A stretch of DNA of 64,000 nucleotides, taken from the NCBI RefSeq assembly GCF_000521505.1, contig NZ_CP003915.1:3968001-4032000 (forward strand), read 5' to 3'. A program made the translations under genes and the position numbers. Positions 42,167 to 51,631 of the stretch are shown here, in pieces. Source of the stretch: Advenella mimigardefordensis DPN7. Its GTDB lineage: Bacteria; Pseudomonadota; Gammaproteobacteria; Burkholderiales; Burkholderiaceae_B. Below the pieces are notes generated by a model that was given only the letters and a program-made list of their open reading frames with translations, did no database searches and had not been told where the DNA came from. Within the stretch, counting starts at the first letter, position 1. Every line of letters starts with the position of its first letter.

Positions 42167-43849
42167 TCAAGCGACACGCAAAAAAACCGACTCCCGCGCC
42201 GTATCTTCTTCAGTAGATATTAACGCAATATCCTTTGCATTCACTTCACTGGATTGAATCAGCTTTCGGGTGTAATCATGCTGCGGTGATCGCATAACAT
42301 CCAGCACACTGCCGTACTCCACCGAACTGCCATCTTTCATCACGATAACGTCATGGGCCATGGCATGAACAACGTCCATATCATGCGTGATGAGTAGAAA
42401 ACTGATACCAAGCCGTTTTTGCAGAGCCTGCAACAGGCTGAGCACTTGCCGCTGAATAGTCACGTCCAGTGCACTAGTAGGTTCGTCAAGCACCAGAATA
42501 TCAGGATGAGTAATCAGAGCACGAGCAATGGCAATGCGCTGTCGCTGCCCACCTGAAAATTCGTGAGGATAACGCTCCAGCAGATTTGGAAACAGAGTCT
42601 CGGTCAGCCCAACTTCCCCCAGCACAGTCAGCACCCGCTCGCGAACCACCTGGGTCGACAAGGAGGGTTCATGAAATGACAATGCTTCTCCCACGACCCT
42701 TTGCACCGACATTCTCGGACTCAGTGAAGCATAGGGATCCTGAAACACCACCTGAATTTTGCGCCGCAGTGCCTTCAGGGCCTCGAATCCCTGCTGCCGG
42801 GCAGCATGCCAAGTAGAACCGGCAATCGTAATGTTACCCTGGAAAGGCAACAGCCCCAATACGGCCTGAGCGAGCGTCGATTTGCCCGAACCCGACTCGC
42901 CGATAATACCCAGTGTCCTGCCTCGACGCAAAACAAGTGAAATATCCTGCGTTGCGGAAAAATGACGAGGCTTAAAAACTTCACGCAGGGTGGTAGCTGA
43001 AAGACGGTAGCTGACGCTAACGCCTCTTGCATCAAGGACAACTTCAGGCTGCTCCTGGCCCGCAGTGACTTCTATCACGTCCCTGACCGGTATACTATCC
43101 AGCAATTTCTGCGTATATGTGTGGCGTGGTGCTGTAAATACCTCGCTCACCTCACCGACTTCAACGATTCGTCCAGCTTGCAGAACAATGACACGCTGGG
43201 CAAACCGACGAACCAGATTCAGATCATGGGTAATCAGCAACACTGCCATATTGCGTTTGCGTTGGAGCTGATCAAGCAAGGCCAGAATCTGTACCCGCAA
43301 GGTGACATCCAGAGCCGTGGTCGGTTCGTCAGCAAGCAGCACGCGAGGTTCGCTCGCCAGTGCCATAGCAATCATGGCGCGTTGCCGCTGACCACCGGAT
43401 AATTGATGCGGATAAGCACGCGCGCGCCTGGCGGGATCTGGAATGTCGGTTTCTGCAAGCCGCTCTACCGCCTTGCCCCAGGCTTGCCGTGCACCCAGAC
43501 CATGCTTGACGCGATAGACTTCGGCAATTTGCTCGCCCACGGTATATAAGGGGTTGAGTGCCGTCATGGGTTCCTGAAATATCACAGAGATATCTCGCCC
43601 ACGCACCGCGCTCAGGTCACGTTCTGACATGGCAACAAGGTCAACACCATCCAATACAATCTGTCCGGCGATAGACGCCCCCGCAATCAGTTTCAACATA
43701 CTGAGCGCGATAACGCTTTTGCCCGAGCCGGACTCGCCCACCAGCGCAATTTTTTCGCCAGCAGAAACATCAAATGTCACGTCGTGCACGACTTGTTTGT
43801 CACCAAAGCGGATATTTAGTCCTTGAATATTCAACAGAGGTTCGTTCAT
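42167..43849 (-). CDS. Double ABC ATPase of a peptide-type importer (DppD-DppF fusion)
   Basis: A 560-residue protein containing two complete nucleotide-binding domains of the dipeptide/oligopeptide type (as in YejF/GsiA). Domain 1: GESGSGKSV near 37, LSGGQRQRAMIAMAL, VLLADEPTTALDVTLR. Domain 2: GESGSGKSTLAQAVLGL near 320, FSGGQRQRIAIARAL, ILVLDEPTSALDVTIQ. AGGAATACT precedes the ATG. It is the only ATPase near the peptide-type permeases and binding proteins of the plus-strand operon starting at 45225, and lies 15 bases after the LacI-type regulator gene, so it should energise that importer. Confidence 0.9.
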   Translation of the reverse strand: MNEPLLNIQGLNIRFGDKQVVHDVTFDVSAGEKIALVGESGSGKSVIALSMLKLIAGASIAGQIVLDGVDLVAMSERDLSAVRGRDISVIFQEPMTALNPLYTVGEQIAEVYRVKHGLGARQAWGKAVERLAETDIPDPARRARAYPHQLSGGQRQRAMIAMALASEPRVLLADEPTTALDVTLRVQILALLDQLQRKRNMAVLLITHDLNLVRRFAQRVIVLQAGRIVEVGEVSEVFTAPRHTYTQKLLDSIPVRDVIEVTAGQEQPEVVLDARGVSVSYRLSATTLREVFKPRHFSATQDISLVLRRGRTLGIIGESGSGKSTLAQAVLGLLPFQGNITIAGSTWHAARQQGFEALKALRRKIQVVFQDPYASLSPRMSVQRVVGEALSFHEPSLSTQVVRERVLTVLGEVGLTETLFPNLLERYPHEFSGGQRQRIAIARALITHPDILVLDEPTSALDVTIQRQVLSLLQALQKRLGISFLLITHDMDVVHAMAHDVIVMKDGSSVEYGSVLDVMRSPQHDYTRKLIQSSEVNAKDIALISTEEDTARESVFLRVA

Positions 43850-43864
43850 AGTATTCCTGGAAGA

Positions 43865-44947
43865 TTAATCGTCATGCGGCCCCGTCCATCCCGGCTCCTG
43901 TTGTGGTCGTGCGCAAGATTCCCGAACGACCAATTCTGTAGGCACCACGATGGTGCTCGCGTTCCATTCACCCACCGTCCCAAGACGATGCAGAAGCATA
44001 TGAGCTGCTTCGCACCCCAGCTCAAAGGCAGAGTAGCGAACCACAGTGACCGCCGGCTGCACCAATTCCGCCAATTCACTGTCATTTGTGGTGATCAGCG
44101 ACATATCCTGGGGGATACGGATATCGGCTGCACGGCAGGCAGACAGCACGCCACGCAACAGTCGCCGCCCTAAAGCAAGAACAGCTGTTGGCGCGCTGTT
44201 CAAGGCAAACAGAAGCTGCATTTGCCGCCCTCCGAACGCGGCGTCCGCGACACGCTCACTCGTGCGAATCAAAGCCGGATCCGGCTCAATGCCGCAATCC
44301 CGGTGTGCCTGTAAATAGCCAAGCAATCGATCCCGACCAACAAAGTTGCTGTGCCCCCCCGTGATGAGTGCGACCCGCCTGTGACCCAAGTCAAGCAGAT
44401 AACGCGTTGCCTGCAAGGTACCTTCGTAGTGATCAGCCACCACTTTTCCTGCGATTTGAACGGAGACATCCCTCTCTATCATGACCACGGGAAAATTAGC
44501 AAGCGAGAGGGACGCAAGCACATCAGGATTCGTTTCGTCCGTAATGGTGAATATCAGGCCATCGGCCTGCCGCTGTCCGAAAAGCTCGACCAGCCTGCAC
44601 TCCTGCTGGGGAGACTCATTGCTGCTACCGACAATCAATTGGTAGCCGGCTCTGGTCAGAACACTTTCTGCGCCTTTGATCATGGAAGAAAATAGCGGAT
44701 TGTCCAGATCGGAAAAAACAAATCCGATCATGCGGGATGTTTTTTCTCTCATGTTCTGAGCGAGCATGCTGGGCTTCCAGTTGAGTGCAACCATGGCTTC
44801 TTTGACGCGCGAGCGGGTCAGCGGAGTCACGTTATTTACTTCGTTGACCACACGGGAAACCGTTCCGACTGAAACGCCTGCGAGTCTTGCGACATCACGA
44901 ACAGTGGGTCGACTTCCCTTGTTAATTGAAGAACGCGTTACTGACAT
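43865..44947 (-). CDS. LacI-family repressor
   Basis: A 360-residue regulator. The helix-turn-helix is at about residues 14-35 (TVRDVARLAGVSVGTVSRVV) with the hinge helix VKEAMVALNWKPSMLAQNMR, then a periplasmic-binding-like effector domain (IGFVFSDLDNPLFSSMIKGA, DGLIFTITDETNPD, LDLGHRRVALITGG). It is divergent from the organosulfur-type operon and upstream of the importer ATPase; a perfect palindrome with a central CG, typical of LacI operators, lies 21 bases before its start codon. Confidence 0.9.
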   Translation of the reverse strand: MSVTRSSINKGSRPTVRDVARLAGVSVGTVSRVVNEVNNVTPLTRSRVKEAMVALNWKPSMLAQNMREKTSRMIGFVFSDLDNPLFSSMIKGAESVLTRAGYQLIVGSSNESPQQECRLVELFGQRQADGLIFTITDETNPDVLASLSLANFPVVMIERDVSVQIAGKVVADHYEGTLQATRYLLDLGHRRVALITGGHSNFVGRDRLLGYLQAHRDCGIEPDPALIRTSERVADAAFGGRQMQLLFALNSAPTAVLALGRRLLRGVLSACRAADIRIPQDMSLITTNDSELAELVQPAVTVVRYSAFELGCEAAHMLLHRLGTVGEWNASTIVVPTELVVRESCARPQQEPGWTGPHDD

Positions 44948-44968
44948 TCGGGAGTTTTCTATCGTAAA

Positions 44969-44980
44969 TGAATCGATTCA
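44969..44980. promoter_or_regulatory. Presumed LacI-family operator
   Basis: TGAATCGATTCA is a perfect 12-bp palindrome centred on CG, as expected for LacI-family sites, placed between the repressor gene and the divergent operon. Confidence 0.6.
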
Positions 44981-45164
44981 CATAGTGGCATATATCAGCA
45001 TCGGTTCAAAAGACCGGTTTCTTATTTTTAAATAGCAAAAGGAAACTAAGCATTCTCGCGGGTTTGTGCAATTGCTCTTGAAACTAATAGATTCAGCGTT
45101 CACCACAACAACATAGGTCGAATCGCATAAATAAATTCTTAATTTGTATTTTTTGCATTTGCAA

Positions 45165-45177
45165 TGAATCGTTATCA
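45165..45177. promoter_or_regulatory. Second, imperfect operator-like site
   Basis: ATGAATCG at 45164-45171 repeats the left half of the palindrome at 44969, followed by TTATCAT in place of the mirror half. It sits 48 bases before the binding-protein start, next to a TTGCA-TT-TGCAA dyad (45153-45164). Two sites about 190 bases apart would allow looping. Confidence 0.4.
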
Positions 45178-45224
45178 TGACTTCTCTCGAATATCACAAA
45201 AGTGATTTTTTACGGATATATAAA

Positions 45225-46838
45225 ATGAATCAAAAGCGGCACGGATTATTCTCTTTGCGCACACTCTCGAGCCTCGCGCTTATAGCAGCGCTGTTTGGAT
45301 CGACTCCCCTTCAAGCTCAACAGACGCCCGCACGAGGTGGTACGCTGACTGCCATTGCACAGCCCGAGCCTAATGTACTGACCAATGCTTTCAATACGAG
45401 TTTCTCGATCGGCGTCGTCGCGAGCAACGTACTTGAAGGCTTGCTCAGTTTTGACGAAAAACAGCAACTGCAGCCCTCGTTGGCAACTTCCTGGCATGTA
45501 TCCGAAGACGGCAAAACCATCACCTTCAAACTGCGTGAAGGTGTCAAATGGCACGATGGAAAGCCGTTCACCTCCGCGGATGTGCAGTTCAGCGCAATGC
45601 AGGTGTGGAAAAAAACACATCCACGCAGCCGCAATACTTTTGCCGCAATCGAGTCTGTGGACACACCGGATGAACACACCGTTGTTTTTCATTTAACACA
45701 TCCATCACAGGTGGTCTTCAGTTCGCTTAACGCCATCGAGGGACAAGTACTGCCAAAGCACTTATACGAAGGCACCAATATTCTTGACAATCCCTACAAT
45801 CTGAAGCCTGTAGGCACGGGACCATTTGTATTCAAGGAATGGAATAAGGGGCAATACATTTTGCTTGAACGTAATCCTGACTACTGGGACGCCGGTAAAC
45901 CGTATCTGGATAAGCTGATCTTTAAATTCATTCCCGATGCAGGTTCAAGAGCCGCCGCTCTGGAAACCGGCGAGGCCCTCTATGCTCCATTTGACCCCGT
46001 CCCCTTGTCCGATATTCAGCGGATAAAAACCAACCCAAATCTTGCTGTGAGCCTGGATGGCTATGCCTGGCAATCGGCATACGTATTTCTTGAGTTCAAT
46101 CTGCGCAATCCTATTTTGCAAAAACCGGAAGTGCGTCATGCCATTGCGCATGCGATCAACCGCCAGGCTCTGGTGGATACGGTTTGGTATGGGCTGGGAA
46201 AACCGGCAACCGGGCCCATTCCGTCCAGTTTGAAGAACTTTTACACTGCAGACGATGTGCCGCAGTACCACTTCGATCCGAAACGTGCTGAGCAATTGCT
46301 TGACGCAGCCGGCTATCCACGCAAGGAGAATGGCGTACGCTTCACGCTGACTCAAGAATATCAGAATTTCCACGAGGCATTCAAGAACAATGCAGAGTTC
46401 ATTCGCCAGTCGCTCAAGCGAGTCGGCATTGAGGTTGAAATCCGTAATCGCGACATTCCAGGGCACTTGAAAGCCGTTTATACCGATCACAATTTCGACA
46501 TAAACACCGGCAGATGGGTCCCGACGCTGGATCCACAGGTAGGTGGTTTCCGCCACTACTGGTCCAAATCTATCGCGCCAGGTGTGGCCTGGACTAATGC
46601 ATCGGGATATTCGAATCCAAAAATGGACCAGATTATCGAAAGCATCCAGACAGAAGCCGATAGCAATAAACGAACCGAACTTTTCCATCGCTTCCAGCGA
46701 CTGGCACAGCAGGATCTGCCGGTCATTCCCCTGTTTGAACAGGCTAATTTCACGGTCTACAACAAAAGTGTGCATGGCCTGAACAAGGCGCCCGATGGCG
46801 CGCTGTCGTCATTGAAAACGCTCTGGCTGGAGCCATGA
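45225..46838 (+). CDS. Peptide-type ABC binding protein (SBP_bac_5), first copy
   Basis: A 537-residue periplasmic receptor from ATG 45225; a further ATG 48 bases upstream gives residues that do not fit a signal. The signal peptide (LSSLALIAALFGSTPLQAQQ) is followed by RGGTLTAIAQPEPNVLTNAF. Family blocks are ITFKLREGVKWHDGKPFTSA, PVGTGPFVFKEWNKGQYILL and RNPDYWDAGKPYLDKL. It is the first gene of the operon and is closely related to the last one (57947-59545) along its whole length. Such receptors bind peptides, glutathione, opines and other bulky polar solutes. Confidence 0.9.
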   Translation: MNQKRHGLFSLRTLSSLALIAALFGSTPLQAQQTPARGGTLTAIAQPEPNVLTNAFNTSFSIGVVASNVLEGLLSFDEKQQLQPSLATSWHVSEDGKTITFKLREGVKWHDGKPFTSADVQFSAMQVWKKTHPRSRNTFAAIESVDTPDEHTVVFHLTHPSQVVFSSLNAIEGQVLPKHLYEGTNILDNPYNLKPVGTGPFVFKEWNKGQYILLERNPDYWDAGKPYLDKLIFKFIPDAGSRAAALETGEALYAPFDPVPLSDIQRIKTNPNLAVSLDGYAWQSAYVFLEFNLRNPILQKPEVRHAIAHAINRQALVDTVWYGLGKPATGPIPSSLKNFYTADDVPQYHFDPKRAEQLLDAAGYPRKENGVRFTLTQEYQNFHEAFKNNAEFIRQSLKRVGIEVEIRNRDIPGHLKAVYTDHNFDINTGRWVPTLDPQVGGFRHYWSKSIAPGVAWTNASGYSNPKMDQIIESIQTEADSNKRTELFHRFQRLAQQDLPVIPLFEQANFTVYNKSVHGLNKAPDGALSSLKTLWLEP

Positions 46839-46892
46839 AGTGTTACCGGGCACGGAATGCAGACCAATAAAAGTACCCATTACGGAGTGATC

Positions 46893-47705
46893 ATGTCACA
46901 GGAATTTGAGAATAAAGTCGTGTTGATTACTGGCGGCAGCCAGGGTATCGGTCTGGCGAGCGCACGCCTTTTCGCTCAGGAAGGCGCCAAAGTTGGCATT
47001 ATTGCCCGCTCCCGCGATTCTCTGGACAAGGCGGTGCACATTCTTGCAGAAGAAGGATCACATGTGGTCGCGGTATCTGCCAATCTGCTGGATGCCAACG
47101 AGTCAGAGCGTGCTCTGGATGAGATCGAGTCGCAACTGGGACCGGTGGACATTTTGGTCAACAGCGCTGGCGCAGCAAAGCGCCACACGCCGGAATCACT
47201 CACGCCTGAACGTTGGCACAGCACCTTCGATGCCAAGTTTTATCCTAATCTGCATACGCTGCATGCTCTGCTGCAACGCTGGACAGACCGCGGCCGCAAT
47301 CGCAGTGACAAAGATGAACAGGTCGGCGTAGCGGTCAACATCATTGGGACCGGTGGAAAGCAGCCAACATCAAGCCACCTTGCCGGCGGTGCGGCCAACG
47401 CTGCCCTAATGCTGACAACCGTCGGTCTCGCCGCCCATTACGCGCCCTACGGTATCCGCATCAACGGCATCAACCCAGGTTTCACCCTGACCGGACGCAT
47501 TGAGCAGGCGTTAACACTGGAAAGCGAACGCAGAGGTATTAGCCGGGAGCAAGCCTTTGCCGAAGGTGAAGCTCAGATTCCGCTGGGCCGCTACGGAAGG
47601 CCAGAGGAAATCGCACAAGTTGCGCTATTTCTGGCTAGTCCGCGTTCCAGCTATGTCGTAGGAGCGATCATTCCTGTCCATGGCGGCGCAGGACCGGTAA
47701 TTTGA
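46893..47705 (+). CDS. Short-chain dehydrogenase-like protein without YxxxK
   Basis: A 270-residue SDR from ATG 46893, with GGAG 5 bases upstream. The cofactor loop ITGGSQGIGLA (12-22) and NSAGAAKR (90-97) are normal. The active-site Tyr-x-x-x-Lys is missing: the helix reads SSHLAGGAANAALML, putting Gly165 and Asn169 at the Tyr and Lys positions. The C-terminal INGINPGFTLTGR and LASPRSSYVVGAIIPVHGG are typical. It may still bind NAD(P) and use another residue, or serve as a binding or isomerising protein. It lies between the binding protein and the permeases. Confidence 0.82.
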   Translation: MSQEFENKVVLITGGSQGIGLASARLFAQEGAKVGIIARSRDSLDKAVHILAEEGSHVVAVSANLLDANESERALDEIESQLGPVDILVNSAGAAKRHTPESLTPERWHSTFDAKFYPNLHTLHALLQRWTDRGRNRSDKDEQVGVAVNIIGTGGKQPTSSHLAGGAANAALMLTTVGLAAHYAPYGIRINGINPGFTLTGRIEQALTLESERRGISREQAFAEGEAQIPLGRYGRPEEIAQVALFLASPRSSYVVGAIIPVHGGAGPVI

Positions 47706-47730
47706 CCAGATGCAACAGGATTAGCCGTTA

Positions 47731-48720
47731 ATGAATTCTTCCCTATTTACCTATATAGCACGCCGTTTGCTGCAATTGGTCCCCATCGTATTCCTGATCA
47801 TTCTGGTTACTTTTACGTTACTGCGTCTTGCGCCAGGCGATCTGGCTGACGTCATTGCGGGAGAGTCCGGTTCGGCCACACCTGAATATATGGCGCAATT
47901 GCGCAGCCAGTTCAACCTTGATTTACCGGCTACTACCGTGTTTTACAACTATCTGGGAAATCTGCTTCATTTTGATCTCGGGTTTTCATTTCGTCACGGC
48001 ATGGCGGTGGCCGACCTGATCGTTGATCGCGTGGGCCCAACCCTGCTGTTGATGCTGACAAGCATCACACTGGCCACGGTCATTGGAGTAACACTGGGTG
48101 TACTGTCTGCACGATACCGGGGCAGTCTGCTGGACGAAGCCATTTCCACTATCTCGACGCTCGGATTCGCCACGCCTGTTTTCTGGGTCGGACTCGTACT
48201 GATTGTCGTATTCTCAGTTAATCTACGCTGGCTACCTTCTTCGGGCATGACCAGCATCGGCGGACCACCGATCACCAGTTGGGCCGGAATCATCGAATTA
48301 CTGCGCCATCTGATACTGCCTGCATCAACGCTGGCGTTCTTCTACCTATCAATATACGTCCGGGTAACGCGCTCTGCCATGCTGGAAGTGTATGGATTGG
48401 ATTTCGTGCGCACTGCGCGGGCCAAGGGTTTGAGCGAGTCCAGAGTGGCGATCCGCCATGTTCTGCGCAACGCCCTGCTGCCTGTGGTCACATTGACTGG
48501 TCTGCAGTTGGCCTCACTGCTGGGTGGCTCCATCGTCATTGAAACTATCTTCGCCTGGCCCGGATTGGGACGACTCGCCTATGACGCCGTATTCAACCGC
48601 GACATCAATCTGCTGATGGGTGTTTTCCTGTTCAGCTCCTTACTTGTGGTCTTTATGAACCTGTTTGTCGATATTCTTTACGCAATACTTGACCCCCGGA
48701 TTGCAGGGAGACGCTCGTGA
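47731..48720 (+). CDS. Peptide-type ABC permease (DppB-like)
   Basis: A 329-residue permease with six transmembrane segments and the long periplasmic loop after the first one, typical of DppB/OppB/GsiC. ARRLLQLVPIVFLIILVTFT opens it, GNLLHFDLGFSFRHG follows, and the EAA loop is ARAKGLSESRVAIRHVLRNA. It ends four bases inside the next permease gene (GTGA overlap), so both are translationally coupled. Confidence 0.9.
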   Translation: MNSSLFTYIARRLLQLVPIVFLIILVTFTLLRLAPGDLADVIAGESGSATPEYMAQLRSQFNLDLPATTVFYNYLGNLLHFDLGFSFRHGMAVADLIVDRVGPTLLLMLTSITLATVIGVTLGVLSARYRGSLLDEAISTISTLGFATPVFWVGLVLIVVFSVNLRWLPSSGMTSIGGPPITSWAGIIELLRHLILPASTLAFFYLSIYVRVTRSAMLEVYGLDFVRTARAKGLSESRVAIRHVLRNALLPVVTLTGLQLASLLGGSIVIETIFAWPGLGRLAYDAVFNRDINLLMGVFLFSSLLVVFMNLFVDILYAILDPRIAGRRS

Positions 48721-49556
48721 CCCTGCGTTTCATTAGAAAATTTATACATTCCCGCCCACTGGTACTAGGAACTGTACTGCTGATGCTGATTGTCCTGGCT
48801 GCACTGCTGGCCAGCCTGATATACCCCCAGGATCCGCTGGATATCGTGGCTCCCGCCAATCTATGGCCCGGTACGCCGGGACACTATCTGGGTACAGACA
48901 TGATGGGACGCGACATGGGTTCAGGACTGATGCACGCGGCCGGCGTTTCGCTGGCTGTCGGTTTTTTTGCTGCATTGCTGTCTGTGACCGTCGGCATTGC
49001 GCTTGGGGTACTGGCCGGGTACTTCGGCGGCTGGATTGACGATGTGCTCATGCGTCTCACAGAAATGTTCCAGACCTTTCCAAGTTTTCTGTTTGCTGTG
49101 GTCTTGGTAGTCATTCTCGAACCGTCTATCTACAGCATCATCTTTGCTATTGGTATCACTGCTTGGCCGCAAATTGCCCGGCTGGTGCGCGCCGAGGCCC
49201 TGCGCGTACGTAATGCCGAGTTCGTAACAGCAGCACGCACCATTGGTCTGCCTAATTATCGAATCGTGCTTTCCCACGTACTGCCCAACAGCCTGGCACC
49301 CGTTGTGGTGACAACCTCCGTGCTGATGGCTCACGCAATTTTGACCGAAGCTTCGCTCTCATTCCTGGGTTTGGGTGATCCTGGTGTGATCTCTTGGGGC
49401 AGCATGATTGGTATGGGACGTTCAACCCTGCGCACCGCATGGTATATGACTGCCCTGCCTGGGGTGGCAATTTTTATAACCGTGATCAGCCTGATGTTGC
49501 TTGGAAACGGCCTGAACGATCTGTTCAATCCCCGGGTACAGGCGAACAGGAAATAG
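48717..49556 (+). CDS. Peptide-type ABC permease (DppC-like)
   Basis: A 279-residue permease. HYLGTDMMGRDMGSGLMHAA is the DppC/OppC hallmark after the first helix; the EAA loop reads TAARTIGLPNYRIVLSHVLP and SLSFLGLGDPGVISWGSMIG follows. It starts with GTG overlapping the stop of the DppB-like gene. With the two binding proteins and the divergent double ATPase it forms the operon's importer. Confidence 0.9.
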   Translation: MTLRFIRKFIHSRPLVLGTVLLMLIVLAALLASLIYPQDPLDIVAPANLWPGTPGHYLGTDMMGRDMGSGLMHAAGVSLAVGFFAALLSVTVGIALGVLAGYFGGWIDDVLMRLTEMFQTFPSFLFAVVLVVILEPSIYSIIFAIGITAWPQIARLVRAEALRVRNAEFVTAARTIGLPNYRIVLSHVLPNSLAPVVVTTSVLMAHAILTEASLSFLGLGDPGVISWGSMIGMGRSTLRTAWYMTALPGVAIFITVISLMLLGNGLNDLFNPRVQANRK

Positions 49557-49562
49557 TTATCC

Positions 49563-50399
49563 ATGTCATACAAATCTCATTCAAACCCTACGCGGCAGAC
49601 AAGAACCATGTCATTACCTATCCATCCGGAAGCGTCAGAACTTCAGCACAGAGCACAACAGCAAAGAGAAGATCTTGCAGCAGCGCACCGGCTGGCGGTA
49701 TGGCACGACCTGACCGAAGGCATCTACAACCATCTCACCGCCATTGTCCCAGGACACCCTGACCGCTTCTATGTACCTCCGTTCGGGCTCCACTGGAGCG
49801 AAATCCAGGCCAGTCAATTGCTAACCGTGGATTTCTCGGGCAGGATTCTGGAAGGCGAAGGTATTTTGCAACGTTCGGCATACTGCATCCACGCTCCCGT
49901 TCATGCAGCTCATTCGAAGCACGCGGTGGTTCTGCATACCCATATGGCGTACACAAGCGCCCTGGTGCGTCTGCAGGACCAAAAACTGCAACCCCTTGGA
50001 CAGACTGAGGCATTGCTGATCGATCAGATTGCCTATGATGATCACTATGACGGGCTGGCACGTGATTGTGCCGAAGGTGAACGACTAGCTGCAGTTCTGG
50101 GTGAGAAAACCATTCTGTTCATGGCCAATCATGGCGTGCTGGTCACAGGCAAAACCGTCGCAGAAGCCTACGATCGTCTCTATTGCCTTGAACGCTACGC
50201 CCGGGTGCATCTGCACGCGCTGTGGACAGGATTACCCACAAAAGTGCTTACCCCAGAGCAAGTAGCCAAAGTGCAGCACCAAATCAACAATACCGCTCTG
50301 CATAGTGCGGACGCAAGCACATACAAGCCCGCTTACCAGCTTCACTTTGAAGCGCTGCGCCGTCTGCTGGACAAACGCGAACCGGATTATGCATCATGA
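49563..50399 (+). CDS. Class II aldolase/adducin-family protein
   Basis: A 278-residue protein (or about 263 from an in-frame ATG at 49608). The zinc-binding histidines are seen in VVLHTHMAYTSALVRLQDQ and in MANHGVLVTGKTVAEAYDRL; the catalytic acid region is LLIDQIAYDDHYDG. The adducin/FucA-like fold acts on sugar phosphates or hydroxy-acids, and some members are decarboxylases or isomerases. It is followed by the first flavin monooxygenase gene with a 4-base overlap, so its product should process a fragment from the same pathway. Confidence 0.85.
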   Translation: MSYKSHSNPTRQTRTMSLPIHPEASELQHRAQQQREDLAAAHRLAVWHDLTEGIYNHLTAIVPGHPDRFYVPPFGLHWSEIQASQLLTVDFSGRILEGEGILQRSAYCIHAPVHAAHSKHAVVLHTHMAYTSALVRLQDQKLQPLGQTEALLIDQIAYDDHYDGLARDCAEGERLAAVLGEKTILFMANHGVLVTGKTVAEAYDRLYCLERYARVHLHALWTGLPTKVLTPEQVAKVQHQINNTALHSADASTYKPAYQLHFEALRRLLDKREPDYAS

Positions 50400-51631
50400 A
50401 TGCCATTGAATCAATAACATACGAACAAGATCGTTCAGCATCCATCAGCAATGAGCACTTATCTTTGGTCAGCAGCACATTGCCCGCGCTGTTAGCTGAA
50501 TTGGCTGAGAACGCCGCTCAACGGGATCGTGACCGAACCCTGCCGTATGACGAAATTCGTCGGCTTACCTCACTCGGATTTGCTGCAGCACGGGTTCCTG
50601 CGGAGTATGGCGGCAATGATATTGATATTCTTGAACAGGCAAAGCTGTTTATCCAGCTGGCTCAGGCCGACCCCAATATCGCCCAGGCATTACAGCCACA
50701 CGCATGCGGCCTGGAAAAAATCCGGATTTACGGTACGCCAACCCAGCGCGCTCACTATTTTTCACTTGTCCTGCAGGGTGCCATCATCACCAATGCGTCG
50801 GCTGAACGCGGCAGCGCGATCGTCGGTGATATTAAGGTTAGACTTTCCAGGGATGACGATGCGTGGACGCTGAACGGCGATAAGCACTATTGCACCGGCA
50901 GCCTGTACGCAAGCCATTTCTATATCCTGGCTCTGCGAGACGATGGACAGCGCAGCATTGCACTCGTACCAAGGGATCGGCCGGGCGTTGAGGTGCTTGA
51001 TGACTGGAATGGTATGGGTCAGCGCACCACAGCCAGTGGCACCGTCCGTCTGCGCCAGGTTTCGGTAGCCGAGAACGAACTGCTATTGCTTCCCGCTGCA
51101 GGAACCGTCAGGACATACGAAGGCGCGTATGCGCAGTTGCTGCATGCGGCCATCGACTGCGGTATTGCGCTGGCAGCCTTCGCCGACGCAACCGAATATG
51201 GTCGCAACCGCGCTCGTCCCGTGCCGGAAGCGGGTGTTTCCCGCAGCAGCGATGACCCTTACGTACAGCAGGCCGTAGGAGAAATGGCAGCGCTGGCCCA
51301 TGGCGCGCAGGCGATGGTCGAACGAGCAGCTGCCGTCTTGCAGGCAGTCGTTCCCGACGCCTTAAGCCACCGGGCAGATGAAACGAGGCTGAGCAATGCC
51401 TCCATCGCCGTCGCTGAAGCAAAAATGGCAGCAACCCACGCCAGCCTGCGTGTCAGCGAAATGCTTTATCAGGTTGGCGGCGCAAGCGCAACAACGCGTA
51501 TCTGGAATTTCGATCGCCACTGGCGGAATGCGCGTACCCACACCACTCACGACCCGGTCGCCTATAAGGCCAAGGCGGTAGGCAATTACTATCTGAACGG
51601 CACGCTGCCCCCTATCAATACCAAAATCTGA
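50396..51631 (+). CDS. DszC/SfnB-like flavin monooxygenase, acyl-CoA dehydrogenase fold, copy 1
   Basis: A 411-residue protein with the acyl-CoA dehydrogenase fold. TNASAERGSAIVGD, DDWNGMGQRTTASGTVRLRQ and the C-terminal FDRHWRNARTHTTHDPVAYK fit the group of DszC, SfnB and related two-component class D monooxygenases more than true acyl-CoA dehydrogenases, which have a catalytic Glu that I cannot place. DszC oxidises the sulfur of dibenzothiophene with reduced FMN. Overlaps the aldolase gene by four bases and the LLM gene by one. Substrate unknown; a flavin reductase partner is not encoded in this operon. Confidence 0.85.
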   Translation: MNAIESITYEQDRSASISNEHLSLVSSTLPALLAELAENAAQRDRDRTLPYDEIRRLTSLGFAAARVPAEYGGNDIDILEQAKLFIQLAQADPNIAQALQPHACGLEKIRIYGTPTQRAHYFSLVLQGAIITNASAERGSAIVGDIKVRLSRDDDAWTLNGDKHYCTGSLYASHFYILALRDDGQRSIALVPRDRPGVEVLDDWNGMGQRTTASGTVRLRQVSVAENELLLLPAAGTVRTYEGAYAQLLHAAIDCGIALAAFADATEYGRNRARPVPEAGVSRSSDDPYVQQAVGEMAALAHGAQAMVERAAAVLQAVVPDALSHRADETRLSNASIAVAEAKMAATHASLRVSEMLYQVGGASATTRIWNFDRHWRNARTHTTHDPVAYKAKAVGNYYLNGTLPPINTKI

